From CAWIVH01 sp963839475 (lineage in GTDB: Bacteria > Acidobacteriota > UBA6911), in assembly GCA_963839475.1 (NCBI GenBank), contig CAWIVH010000015.1:62001-126000 (forward strand): a DNA stretch of 64,000 nucleotides. The letters run 5' to 3'. The notes under the pieces were generated by a model that had not been told where the DNA came from, ran no database searches, and saw only the letters and a list, made by a program, of their open reading frames with translations. Each line of letters opens with the position of its first letter. Position 1 is the first letter of the stretch. This document shows positions 45,878-54,742 of the stretch, one piece after another. The position numbers and the translations under genes are program-made.

Positions 45878-47317
45878 TCAGGCATTGTTCTCGCCGGAAA
45901 ATCGGGGGCCGTGAGGTACAAAACACAACGGGCACTCCGGCGCATGCCCGGCGGCGCTGTATCCGGTCATCCCTCCCGCCAAATTGTAGACATCTTTGAA
46001 TCCTCTTTGCTTCAGAATGCTCGCGCCCAGACTGGAGCGATTGCCCGTGCTGCACAGCAAGTAGGTCGGCATATCAGGCTTCAACTCCCGGTATCGGAAG
46101 CGAAGATCGGGCGCCGGGATGTGGATCGAGCCCTTGATATGGAAATTGGCGTATTCCGAGGCAGACCGGACATCGACCAGGGCGATTTGATCGTCCCCAG
46201 AGATTCGGTTGAAGAGTTCTTCGGCAGATACGAGCGCGATATGGTCCGTCGTCAAGCCTGCTTTCGCCCAGGCTACCATTCCCCCATCCAGGTAGCCGAT
46301 GGTCCGGTCCAGTCCGACCTTTTGCAGCCACTCCTTCGCCAACTGTGCCTGCGACCCATTTTCGGCAACCAGCAGGACATCGCGATCGGGAGGAAGAATC
46401 CACCCGGCAAAGGTCGCAAAGTTCCCGTTCAGATCGCTATGGTAAGCCCTCCCGACGTGATGCCCGGCAAACGCGTCGTAGTTTCGTACGTCGAGGACGA
46501 TAACCTCGCTGCGCCTCAGGTTCTCTTGAAACAGTGTCGGCGGCATGGGTATCAGGCGAGGCAGGTCTTCTATCAGCGCGGGGCCAATGCGATTGATGTC
46601 GCTGCATCGGGTGAAATGATCCGGAGCCGGTGGCATTCCGCTGGTTAGCGACCGGATAAAGTCGACCCTGTCCCTGATCTGCAGAGCGGCATTGCAGCGT
46701 CGCTCGTAGCCGATCGTACTGGTCCGCTTCGCGCCCATCGCCCGTCCGCAGAGAGAGCCAGCCCCGTGCGCCGGGTAGACCTCGCAGAAATCCGGCAATT
46801 GCATCAGTTTCTCGTGCAGACTGTCGTACAGTCTGGATGCGAGTTCCTCAGCCCTGTTCGGAAAAAGATCCGGACGTCCCACATCGCCCACAAACAGCGC
46901 ATCGCCGCAAAACACGCCCACCGGCTCGGAGCTGCGTGTGGTGTCCGTTACGACAAAAGCGATATGTTCGGGAGTGTGGCCCGGAACCTCCAAGACCTTC
47001 AGGGTCAACTGATCGATGCTGAATGTGTCGCCCTCACCAACCGCGATGTGATCGAATGCGCATTCAGCCGACCTGGGGGCATAGATCCGGGCCCCTGTCA
47101 TCTTCGCCAGGTCCATATGACCGGAAACGAAATCGGCGTGCAAATGCGTTTCGAGTATGTGCGTAATCGTCAGTTCCAACTCTTCCGCCGCCTCCAGATA
47201 TACTCGGACGTCCCGCTGCGGATCCACGATCGCACAGGTATTTTTGCCTCCCAGCAGATAGGAACTATGGGCGATTCCTCGGACAAAATACTGTCTGATT
47301 ATCATTTTGTTCTCCAT
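45878..47317 (-). CDS. CstB-like persulfide dioxygenase-rhodanese fusion
   Basis: A 479-residue three-domain enzyme of sulfide/persulfide detoxification. Residues ~1-240 are a metallo-beta-lactamase-fold persulfide dioxygenase with the metal motif THLHADFVSGH, VPGHTPEH and SLCGRAMG...TIGYER. The first rhodanese domain (about 275-365) has no Cys in its active loop (LLVAENGSQ) and is inactive. The second (about 375-470) has the catalytic Cys in LLCSTGNRSS, near residue 420. This order with a pseudo-rhodanese in the middle is that of CstB, which oxidises persulfides and makes thiosulfate. The start may be 47317 or the Met at 47305. The SLC13-like carrier gene lies upstream on the same strand. 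Confidence 0.88.
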   Translation of the reverse strand: MENKMIIRQYFVRGIAHSSYLLGGKNTCAIVDPQRDVRVYLEAAEELELTITHILETHLHADFVSGHMDLAKMTGARIYAPRSAECAFDHIAVGEGDTFSIDQLTLKVLEVPGHTPEHIAFVVTDTTRSSEPVGVFCGDALFVGDVGRPDLFPNRAEELASRLYDSLHEKLMQLPDFCEVYPAHGAGSLCGRAMGAKRTSTIGYERRCNAALQIRDRVDFIRSLTSGMPPAPDHFTRCSDINRIGPALIEDLPRLIPMPPTLFQENLRRSEVIVLDVRNYDAFAGHHVGRAYHSDLNGNFATFAGWILPPDRDVLLVAENGSQAQLAKEWLQKVGLDRTIGYLDGGMVAWAKAGLTTDHIALVSAEELFNRISGDDQIALVDVRSASEYANFHIKGSIHIPAPDLRFRYRELKPDMPTYLLCSTGNRSSLGASILKQRGFKDVYNLAGGMTGYSAAGHAPECPLCFVPHGPRFSGENNA

Positions 47318-47531
47318 GAAAGGCTGTTAGAGCCTGATAGATCTTCCCCTCACGCGGCTGTATGCGTGTCCTGTCAGACACTCCGAAAGCCTCTTGCTGC
47401 TCCGCTGCTCGTCTGCCTGTGCGTAAACCGGACAGCTGGGCGCGGGGCTGCACGCAGATGCATTCCATTCGCCGGTTCCGGACGAAATAGCTGCGGAGCC
47501 GAGCCGCTCGCAGCATGCTCGCATCCTCACA

Positions 47532-49322
47532 CTAGAGGTAAATCAAATAGACTCCGGCAACCGCGATGACAATGAAAATAACCGTCATCGGCCCGCCCGC
47601 CTTCAAATAGTCGCTGTTGCGGTAGCCTCCGGGCGACATGAGCAACGCATTAACCTGGTGCGTGGGCAAGAGAAACGCATTTGAAGCGCACACTGCTACG
47701 AGCAAAGCCAGCCCACGGGAATCCACCTGCGATACGTTCGCCATACTCATCACCAGGGGAACCAGGAGCACAGTTGCGGCGACATTGGACATGAACAGAG
47801 AGAACAGGGTGGTGAGAACCGCAACAGCCGTGAGCAGTACGATGACATGAGCGCCCTCGAGCCATGCCACGAGAATGCCTGCAAGATATGCAGCCGTGCC
47901 GGTCCGGTCCATGGCGATTCCCAATGGGATCAGGCCCGCAAGCAGGAACACGGTCTTCCAATCTACCGCACGATAGGCTTCATCGATCGAGACGACCCGG
48001 AGCAGGATCATCGCCATGGCACCGGTCATCATTGAAAGGGACAGGTGAAACCCCGAGATCGCCAAAGCAATCGCCGCCAGAAAGCAAGAGAGCGCGAGCA
48101 CCGGGTTGGCATTTTTCCCCGCACCGCGTTCTATCGGAGTAACAAGAACGCACGTCCTGTTGTCTCCCAGCGCTTTCAGGTTTTCCCAGCGGCCGTGAAT
48201 AATCATCGTGTCTCCGGGTTGCAGCAGCTGATCGGTAAATTCTTTGCGCTCTTCCTTCGCACCGCGCATCAGCAGAATCGGCTCCACACCATAGGTCTTG
48301 CGGACGGCGATGTTACGAATTGATTTTCCGACAAAAGGCGAGAGCGGCGGAATGATGACCTCGGCAAAACCACAATCGCGATGGATTTCGTAACCGCTCA
48401 GCTTCTTCGGGGTGAACGGACTCTGCAGCTTGTAGTCGGCTGCCAATCGTTGCATATCCTGAGCATCGCCCAACAGTCGTAATACCTGGCCCGCGGCAAA
48501 TCGCGTATAGCGCCAGGGCGAATAAAGCACCTCATCATTTTCAGTCAGAGCGAGAAGATTGAGATTATACCGGGAGCGGAACCGGACCTCCTCGCGCGTC
48601 TTGTCGATCAAGGGACTGTCCGCCGGTATGCGGCAGTGGTGGACAGCCGAGGGTATATGCCATTTCTCAACGAGGTCCCGTTGCATGTCGCTCTCTATAC
48701 TGCCCGACACCCTGTCCGGGAGCACATATCTGCCGAACAACAAAAAATAGACAACGCCCGACGTGAACAGCAGCAAGCCCAGCGGTGTGACGCTGAAGAG
48801 CCCGTACTTCGCCTGTCCGCCCTGAAGAAGCAGGTCATTCAGAATGATCAGCGGGCCCGATCCCACCATGCTGAGGGTGCCGCCGATAATGGCAGTGAAA
48901 CCCAGCGGCATCATGAGACGGGACGGACTGATTTTGCGGCTTCTGGAAATCATCAGCAAGGAGGGCAGAAATAAAGCTGCCACGCCGATGTTCTGTATAA
49001 AAGGTGAAAGAACTCCGACTGCGGCAGCCACCACGGCGATAAGCCGCCGTTCGCTCGTCCCGCCGGCCTTTAGGATCCATCGCGTCAGATGAATCATGGC
49101 CCCGGATCGGTCGATCCCGTGGCCGAGAATCAGGACGCCGATAATCGCGATGACGGCGTTGCTGGCAAATCCAGAAAATGCCTCCTGCGCGGGCACCAGC
49201 TTCAGCCAGACCAGGCTCAGCATGATCAGGATCGCAATGACATCGACCCGAAACACTTCCAGAAGGAACAGCAGGACCGTAACTGCCAGAATTCCTAGAA
49301 CGAGAATAATTTCCGTGGTCAT
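47532..49322 (-). CDS. SLC13/DASS-family transporter with two TrkA-C (RCK_C) domains
   Basis: A 596-residue inner-membrane carrier. Two groups of helices (LVLGILAVTVLLFLLEVFRV at the start; NVAATVLLVPLVMSMANVS near the end) flank a cytoplasmic middle part with two RCK_C-like modules (ADSPLIDKTREEVRFRSRYN and SPFVGKSIRNIAVRKTYGVE). This layout is known from SLC13 carriers of sulfate, thiosulfate and dicarboxylates. Its closeness (214 nt) to the CstB-like gene suggests a sulfur oxyanion substrate, but dicarboxylates cannot be excluded. Confidence 0.83.
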   Translation of the reverse strand: MTTEIILVLGILAVTVLLFLLEVFRVDVIAILIMLSLVWLKLVPAQEAFSGFASNAVIAIIGVLILGHGIDRSGAMIHLTRWILKAGGTSERRLIAVVAAAVGVLSPFIQNIGVAALFLPSLLMISRSRKISPSRLMMPLGFTAIIGGTLSMVGSGPLIILNDLLLQGGQAKYGLFSVTPLGLLLFTSGVVYFLLFGRYVLPDRVSGSIESDMQRDLVEKWHIPSAVHHCRIPADSPLIDKTREEVRFRSRYNLNLLALTENDEVLYSPWRYTRFAAGQVLRLLGDAQDMQRLAADYKLQSPFTPKKLSGYEIHRDCGFAEVIIPPLSPFVGKSIRNIAVRKTYGVEPILLMRGAKEERKEFTDQLLQPGDTMIIHGRWENLKALGDNRTCVLVTPIERGAGKNANPVLALSCFLAAIALAISGFHLSLSMMTGAMAMILLRVVSIDEAYRAVDWKTVFLLAGLIPLGIAMDRTGTAAYLAGILVAWLEGAHVIVLLTAVAVLTTLFSLFMSNVAATVLLVPLVMSMANVSQVDSRGLALLVAVCASNAFLLPTHQVNALLMSPGGYRNSDYLKAGGPMTVIFIVIAVAGVYLIYL

Positions 49323-49460
49323 TGGAAGGCCTTCACGTGCAAAATTTCATGTTAGCCGCAGAACCCATTGATGGGAAGCCAAAAGGGAGAGGCAGAGCTG
49401 GTTGTGATTTGCTATGAGCGCCAGGAGTATTGTGAAGTCTGAGGTGAAGGGAGAAAGCCA

Positions 49461-50173
49461 ATGAAATGGTCATGGAGAATCGAACGGGTAGCGGGCATCG
49501 ACGTGTTTCTGCATGCAACTTTCCTGATCCTGCTCGGCTGGATCGGGTTGAGCCACTACCTGGTCCGAAAAAGCCTGGAGGATGCGTTCAGTGGCTTGCT
49601 TTTCATCGGAAGCCTGTTTTTCATCGTGGTCCTCCACGAACTGGGCCATGCGCTCACTGCGCGGCGCTATGGAATCCTTTTCTTATTTTCATAGCCCTTT
49701 TTGTATGGATGGGGGCAGCCGGGGAATCCAGCATGGTGCAGATGAAATCGGCGCTGGGCGGCATTCCGGTCGAGCGCGCCATTATCAGCGATTTCCGCAC
49801 CTTGTCTCCCGATGATTCATTGCAGAAAGCGGTCGAACAGGTGCTCGCCGGATTCCAGCACGACTTCCCCGTACTGCAGGACGGCCGCCTTGTAGGCGTA
49901 TTGAGCACGGCGGGTTTGCTTGCCGCGCTGGCACAGAAAGGGGAAGGATCGGCGGTACGCCACACAATGGAAACGACCTTTGAAACCGCCGATCCAAGAG
50001 AAATGCTGGAAAGCGTATTCGTGCGGCTTCAGAATCGCGGCTGCCATTCTCTGCCCGTGCTCCAGGCGGGCCGCTTGGTCGGGTTGCTGACCATGGAGAA
50101 TATTGGTGAATTCATGATGATCCAGTCTGCGTTGCGTGGAACTGCGCCGCCCAATCTGCCACAGCATGCTTGA
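49461..50173 (+). pseudogene. Site-2 protease-like M50 metalloprotease with CBS domains, internal deletion
   Basis: The N-terminal part has a membrane segment and the zinc motif HELGHALTARRYG. At 49671-49677 the sequence jumps to a region that belongs near the end of the protease domain (NPFLIFIALFVWMGAAGE) in another frame. About 130-140 residues of intact relatives are missing, including the third zinc ligand (NPxDG region). After this, two CBS domains follow in frame (DFRTLSPDDSLQKAVEQVL and TFETADPREMLESVFVRL). The joint GGAATCC fits both flanks, suggesting a deletion between short repeats. The CBS part could be translated alone, but the protease cannot work. Confidence 0.8.
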
Positions 50174-50390
50174 CCGTATTCGAACGCAAGGGCCGGCAGG
50201 AATTGTCCAGCCGGCCCCATACGACCATGCATTCCTTCGCTAACCATCCGTGCGAGCAGGATCCCCAAATCTTTGCCGCTCCTCCCCTGCGCGAGAGCAG
50301 AAGCGGGCAGACTCAGGAGAACCATCGCCGCGACAACAGCGTATGCCTTGGAATGTCTCAGATTTCAATTTCGATACCTCATTTTGAATT
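50174..50390 (-). pseudogene. Possible relic of a small secreted protein
   Basis: On the minus strand AAAGGAG precedes ATGAGGTATCG, but an in-frame TGA follows after five codons. The same frame then gives a good signal peptide (KAYAVVAAMVLLSLPASALA) and a mature part, GRSGKDLGILLARMVSEGMH. It runs into the end of the protease relic without a clean stop. It could also start at the internal Met. The neighbour at 50526 is a similar small secreted protein. Confidence 0.3.
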
Positions 50391-50525
50391 CTCCTTTCAG
50401 GCGACGAGTTTGAGCCCGCCGCGTTCTCATTCTGGGACTGGGGCATCTCGGCCGGGAGCCCCTGAACCGTCGTTTTGAAAAGTATGGAGTCGAATCGACG
50501 GTTCCGGAGCTGGTTGACCGAAAGC

Positions 50526-50927
50526 TTATGGCCGGCCCCCCCAGCGGCCGCGACTGCCGGCTGCTGCATTCCCCGACCCGGTCCGGCTCCCTTGACCTAT
50601 CCGCGCTTGGGAGCCGTCCTGAGGACCAGTCCGCTTCCCGGACTGCGCGCCGTATCCGGTGCCATCCTTAGGCCCGTTGCCCTGGTTTCCGGACCCGTTG
50701 CCGGGTCCATTGATGTTGCCGTTCTTTGCTTGCTGTCCCTGGCCCGCTCCCGCGCCGGTGCCGATCTTCTGCCCGGTAACGTCGCAGATACCGTCACCAT
50801 TCGCATCCACGATGCCCTGGCTTCTCTGGCCGGCGGTGGAAGGCTTTCCCTGCGCTAGAACGCTGGCAGTTCCAAACAAAAGCAGCAAGGCCGCTGAAAA
50901 AGCCAAAAGTTGTTTTATCGATTTCAT
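50526..50927 (-). CDS. Small secreted Gly-rich protein with EF-hand-like motif
   Basis: A 133-residue exported protein. The signal peptide (SIKQLLAFSAALLLLFGTAS) ends near VLAQ. The mature chain has one calcium-loop-like motif, VDANGDGICD, and then a low-complexity Gly/Gln/Asn/Ser tail. Proteins with the DANGDGICD motif and Gly-rich tails are common in soil bacteria, and their role is unknown. The start at 50927 has AGGAG 9 nt upstream. The upstream region 50928-51402 has no other supported gene. Confidence 0.65.
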   Translation of the reverse strand: MKSIKQLLAFSAALLLLFGTASVLAQGKPSTAGQRSQGIVDANGDGICDVTGQKIGTGAGAGQGQQAKNGNINGPGNGSGNQGNGPKDGTGYGAQSGKRTGPQDGSQARIGQGSRTGSGNAAAGSRGRWGGRP

Positions 50928-51402
50928 GTCCTTCATCTCCTTTTCCGTGATCCTATGATCACTGCCAGGGTAACTGCAAATGCCGTGCCAGATGGCGCAT
51001 TCGCTCGGGCCCTGCTTGCTGCGCTCCTGTAACCAGCTGCGAATGAAGTTGCTTGCATCCCGGGGCGTTTGCGCGATGGGGAAAGGACGGTCAGGTGGAA
51101 ATGGAATCGAGTGCAGGATCTGCACTCCGCGGATTCAATTCTTGCGCTGTAATAATCTTCGCGCATGTCTGATTCTGACTTGACATGCAAAACGGCCAAA
51201 AAAATCAACCGCATCAACACGGCCGGGGTTTTGGTCGAGGGACAACGATCCACAAGTGATGTAAGCCCGCCTACAGAGCCTGCTTCGGCAGAAACAGCCT
51301 GTGGGGCAGTACGACCCCGCGTGCCGGTCGGGTACGCTCCCTATCACAGGCTTCGCGTGCGCGTCGGGGTATTCGCTGTGCCGGCGAATTTCTCGATCCC
51401 AG

Positions 51403-51909
51403 CTACATGCTGCGATAGTTGCCGAACTTCAATTCGAGGCCGTAGTCCTGCTCTCGCAGCAATTTCATCACTACCTGCAGGTCATCCCGGGAAGGCGAAG
51501 ATACGCGCAGCTGGTCACCCTGGATTTCCACCTGAACTTTTTTCATTTTTCGTTCTTTGATGAATTTCACAATGGCGCGCGCTGTCTCGCCGGGGATGCC
51601 CTGCTGGAGCAGGATTTCCTGGGTGACGGTTCCGCCCCCTGCTGGCGCGATTTTTGAGGGTCTGAGGTTACGAGTAGGCACGTTGCGACGAACCAGTTTC
51701 TGCTGCAGCACTTCCCACATGGCGTTGATCTTAAAGTCGTCCGGGCCGCGCAGGATTAGTTTGTTCTCCCCCCGCAGGAAGTCCACTCCCACCTTCAGGC
51801 CTTTGAAGTCATAGCGCTGGTTGAATTCTTTCATCGCCTGATTTACGGCATTGTCCACTTCCTGAAGATCGCAACCTGAGGTGATGTCAAACGATTCTTT
51901 GCCCGCCAT
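51403..51909 (-). CDS. yajQ: YajQ-family nucleotide/cyclic-di-GMP-binding protein
   Basis: At 168 residues it matches the family length. It starts with ESFDITSGCDLQEVDNAVNQ, has RYDFKGLKVGVDF and ETARAIVKFIKERKMKKVQV, and ends with QVEIQGDQLRVSSPSRDDLQ and LREQDYGLELKFGNYR. YajQ proteins bind RNA or nucleotides, and some bind cyclic-di-GMP to control transcription factors. It is a monocistronic housekeeping-type gene divergent from the YfhO-like gene. Confidence 0.93.
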   Translation of the reverse strand: MAGKESFDITSGCDLQEVDNAVNQAMKEFNQRYDFKGLKVGVDFLRGENKLILRGPDDFKINAMWEVLQQKLVRRNVPTRNLRPSKIAPAGGGTVTQEILLQQGIPGETARAIVKFIKERKMKKVQVEIQGDQLRVSSPSRDDLQVVMKLLREQDYGLELKFGNYRSM

Positions 51910-52141
51910 GGATGTGCTCCGGATCTCCCCGCTATTTGCCCTTCTTCAATTCTACTAGAATTGCATCCAACTTGTGTATCTGTTCCTCGTAGAGCGTCCA
52001 GTCGCCCCGCTTCTGGGCGGCAATCGAGCGATGGATTCTCGTCGTGGATTTCCGCGTTCAGCCGATACAGTTATACTGGGGATTCGAAGCATCGGCATTC
52101 GCAATTCTCTGCAGTATGGTCCTTATGAGGGTAGCCGCTCG

Positions 52142-54589
52142 ATGAATGAGTCAGAAATATCGGGAATTCAAGCGGATCGTGTTTTCCGGAAATTGGACCG
52201 GTTGGCACCCTGGCTCCTTATGGGGTTGGGGATTCTTTTCTTCGCCGACCCCCTATTTTCCGACAAGAATTTTTATTTCCGGGATATTCTCGATTTCCAC
52301 TACCCGCTGCGCCGGGTGCTGATCGGCGCCTGGGCCCGCGGGGAATTTCCCCTTTGGAACCCCTTCATTTATTTCGGACAGCCGATGCTGGCCAATCCGA
52401 ACTATATGGCGCTATATCCCACGAATCTTTTTCACCTGCTGCTTCCTTTCGATTATGCGTTCAAGCTTCACTTCATCATTCATCCTTTGCTGGCCGGGCC
52501 AGGAATTTATGTGCTGCAGCGGCGGCTTGCGATTCATCCCTTGGCGGCGCTGGGCGGAGCCTTCGCCTACCAGTTTTCCGGCACGCTTCTGTCATTCCTG
52601 AACCTCTATAATATTCTGCCCGCGGTTGCCCTCCTCCCCTGGATCGGGTGGGCGTTTTACGGCGCGCTTCAGGAGCAGTGGCTGCGCCGCAGCCTGGCAT
52701 TCGGCGGGCTGCTGGCCATTCAGATCGTTGCACTCGAACCGCTCATGTTCCAATGCAATATGATTTTGATTGCCGGCCTGGCCCTGTATTTCATCTCCGA
52801 ATCCGGTGATAGGAAACGGGGAGTAGTTCAAATCGCCCGGGTCGGGGCTTCGGGCGCGGCCTTTGCGCTGGGATTAGCGGCTGTTCAGATTCTCCCGACC
52901 ATGGAAATGATTCCGCGGGCAATTCGCGGCGCGGGGGTCGACTTTACTGTCGCCGGCCGATGGTCGCTCCACCCCATGGATTTTCTCAATACCATCATCC
53001 CCAATTTGTTTGGCAATCCCTTTGCCATCGGCTATGCATCGTCGTGGGGCGAAGCTTATCATCACGGTGATACTGGATTTCTTGTTTCGGTTTTCATAGG
53101 TACCAGTACGATTCTGCTGGCGCTCCTATCATTTAGCACCCGGCGCAAGTTTCTGCATCGCACCTTTTTGTTTATCGCCCTCGGGACCACTTTTCTAGCC
53201 CTGGGGCGTTTCAATCCGGCGTACCGCTGGCTCTATGATCATGTGCCGGGATTCGGGTTTGGGCGTTACCCCTCCAAATACTTCCTCCTGGCAACTCTGG
53301 CTCTCAGCGTAATGGCTGCCTTGGGTCTGGAATCGATGATGGCAAAAACAGGCCCTCAATCCGAGAAACCCAGATATTGGGCCTTCGGCGCTGTCGGAAT
53401 CCTCATGGGTCTCACTCTCATCGCTGCAGCAATTCATTGGCAGATCCATCCAGAACCCCTGGTTGCGTGGCTTCGTTCACAAATCGAACCTCAACAGCTG
53501 GCAGCCAAAGATTTCGGGGACATCACACGGGGCCTTCTTCACTCCCTGTTTTCCTCTGGAGCTTTCCTGGCTCTGGGTGGCGGGTTGATCATTTTGGCTC
53601 GGTTTTGGCATCATCCTGTGGCGCTCTGCGGAATATGGCTGATCCTGGTCCTGGCCGAGCTGTTTCCAGCCGGTTTGAGACTGGCGCCATTGATATCCGG
53701 GGCTGATGTTGATTTCATCCCGGAAATCGACCGGTTTGTTCTCGCCTACGGTCCGAAAGAACCCTTCCGGGTGGTCGCCCCGAACTGGCTGTCCCCGATT
53801 CCCAACCGACTACGGGCGCCTAATCGTTCACTCGCCTGGATGACACTTTATAACCGGATGACCGCTAAAACCATGGGAGGAATTCAATCAGGCATCCAGT
53901 ACTCGCTCGACAACTCCATCGACCTGCTCAACACGGCTGAATCCGAGGAAATCTACAGCCGATGCCTGCAGCTGCCCGTGGCCCATCGGATTCGTCTCAT
54001 GGAAAAGCTCAACTCGCCCATCGTGCTTTCGATCGGCGCTTTATCTCACCCCGATCTGAGAGCCCTCGCTTCCTTCGATACGCGGAGCGAATACCGGCTG
54101 TTCGCCTATGCGTTGTCTCGGTCCATGCCGAGGGCCTATATGGCTTTCCGCACGGTGCCCGCAACCTCGCCCGAAGACGCGCTGCAGCGCCTGCTCCGAC
54201 CGGAGTCGACACTCCCCCCCGAAGTCATACTGGAGGGTATGGCGCCCGACCGGAGCGTGGATATGGGAGCGACAGGTTTGGTGAAAATCCTGAAATATGA
54301 AAGCCAAAGAGTGTTGTGTGAAGCCGAGTCTTCGTCGGCCGGATATCTCGTTCTTCTCGACAGCTACTATCCAGGCTGGAGCGCGCGGGTAGACGGGAAG
54401 GAGACCAGGATAATCCGGGCGAATTACGGCTTCAGAGCGGTTGCGCTCCCTGCCGGCAGGCACAAGGTTGAATTTGTTTACCGGCCCCGGACTTTCTATA
54501 TCGGACTGGCGTTGACATTGGGCACCTTGCTATTCGGCCTGTTCGTAGCCGTAGCAGCGAAAATGCGAAAGGCGCGAGAGCCGCACTGA
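52142..54589 (+). CDS. YfhO-family membrane protein
   Basis: A large (815-residue) integral membrane protein with about a dozen helices: WLLMGLGILFFADPLF, PLAALGGAFAYQFSGTLLSF and IGLALTLGTLLFGLFVAVAA at the end. DFHYPLRRVLIGAWARGEFP and GQPMLANPNYMALYP fit the first extracellular loop of YfhO and other GT-C-like proteins. A C-terminal soluble domain (SYYPGWSARVDGKETRIIRA) is typical of YfhO. YfhO glycosylates lipoteichoic acid in Bacillus; here a lipid-linked sugar transferase role is likely but unproven. The start at 52142 (MNESE) is a choice; the frame is open from 51974. Confidence 0.8.
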   Translation: MNESEISGIQADRVFRKLDRLAPWLLMGLGILFFADPLFSDKNFYFRDILDFHYPLRRVLIGAWARGEFPLWNPFIYFGQPMLANPNYMALYPTNLFHLLLPFDYAFKLHFIIHPLLAGPGIYVLQRRLAIHPLAALGGAFAYQFSGTLLSFLNLYNILPAVALLPWIGWAFYGALQEQWLRRSLAFGGLLAIQIVALEPLMFQCNMILIAGLALYFISESGDRKRGVVQIARVGASGAAFALGLAAVQILPTMEMIPRAIRGAGVDFTVAGRWSLHPMDFLNTIIPNLFGNPFAIGYASSWGEAYHHGDTGFLVSVFIGTSTILLALLSFSTRRKFLHRTFLFIALGTTFLALGRFNPAYRWLYDHVPGFGFGRYPSKYFLLATLALSVMAALGLESMMAKTGPQSEKPRYWAFGAVGILMGLTLIAAAIHWQIHPEPLVAWLRSQIEPQQLAAKDFGDITRGLLHSLFSSGAFLALGGGLIILARFWHHPVALCGIWLILVLAELFPAGLRLAPLISGADVDFIPEIDRFVLAYGPKEPFRVVAPNWLSPIPNRLRAPNRSLAWMTLYNRMTAKTMGGIQSGIQYSLDNSIDLLNTAESEEIYSRCLQLPVAHRIRLMEKLNSPIVLSIGALSHPDLRALASFDTRSEYRLFAYALSRSMPRAYMAFRTVPATSPEDALQRLLRPESTLPPEVILEGMAPDRSVDMGATGLVKILKYESQRVLCEAESSSAGYLVLLDSYYPGWSARVDGKETRIIRANYGFRAVALPAGRHKVEFVYRPRTFYIGLALTLGTLLFGLFVAVAAKMRKAREPH

Positions 54590-54742
54590 TGACTCGTGCC
54601 GGGGGAGATCAAGCGTCAGGCTGTGCCCTGAGGAGGCTGCAGTTTTTAGAGATGGAGCAATAAACTGCTCCAATGGTTGATGAGGTGGGCAACCTGAGGA
54701 AGCCATTCCTTTTTCTCGTCGCGCTTGCAGCCCTGGCCGGAT

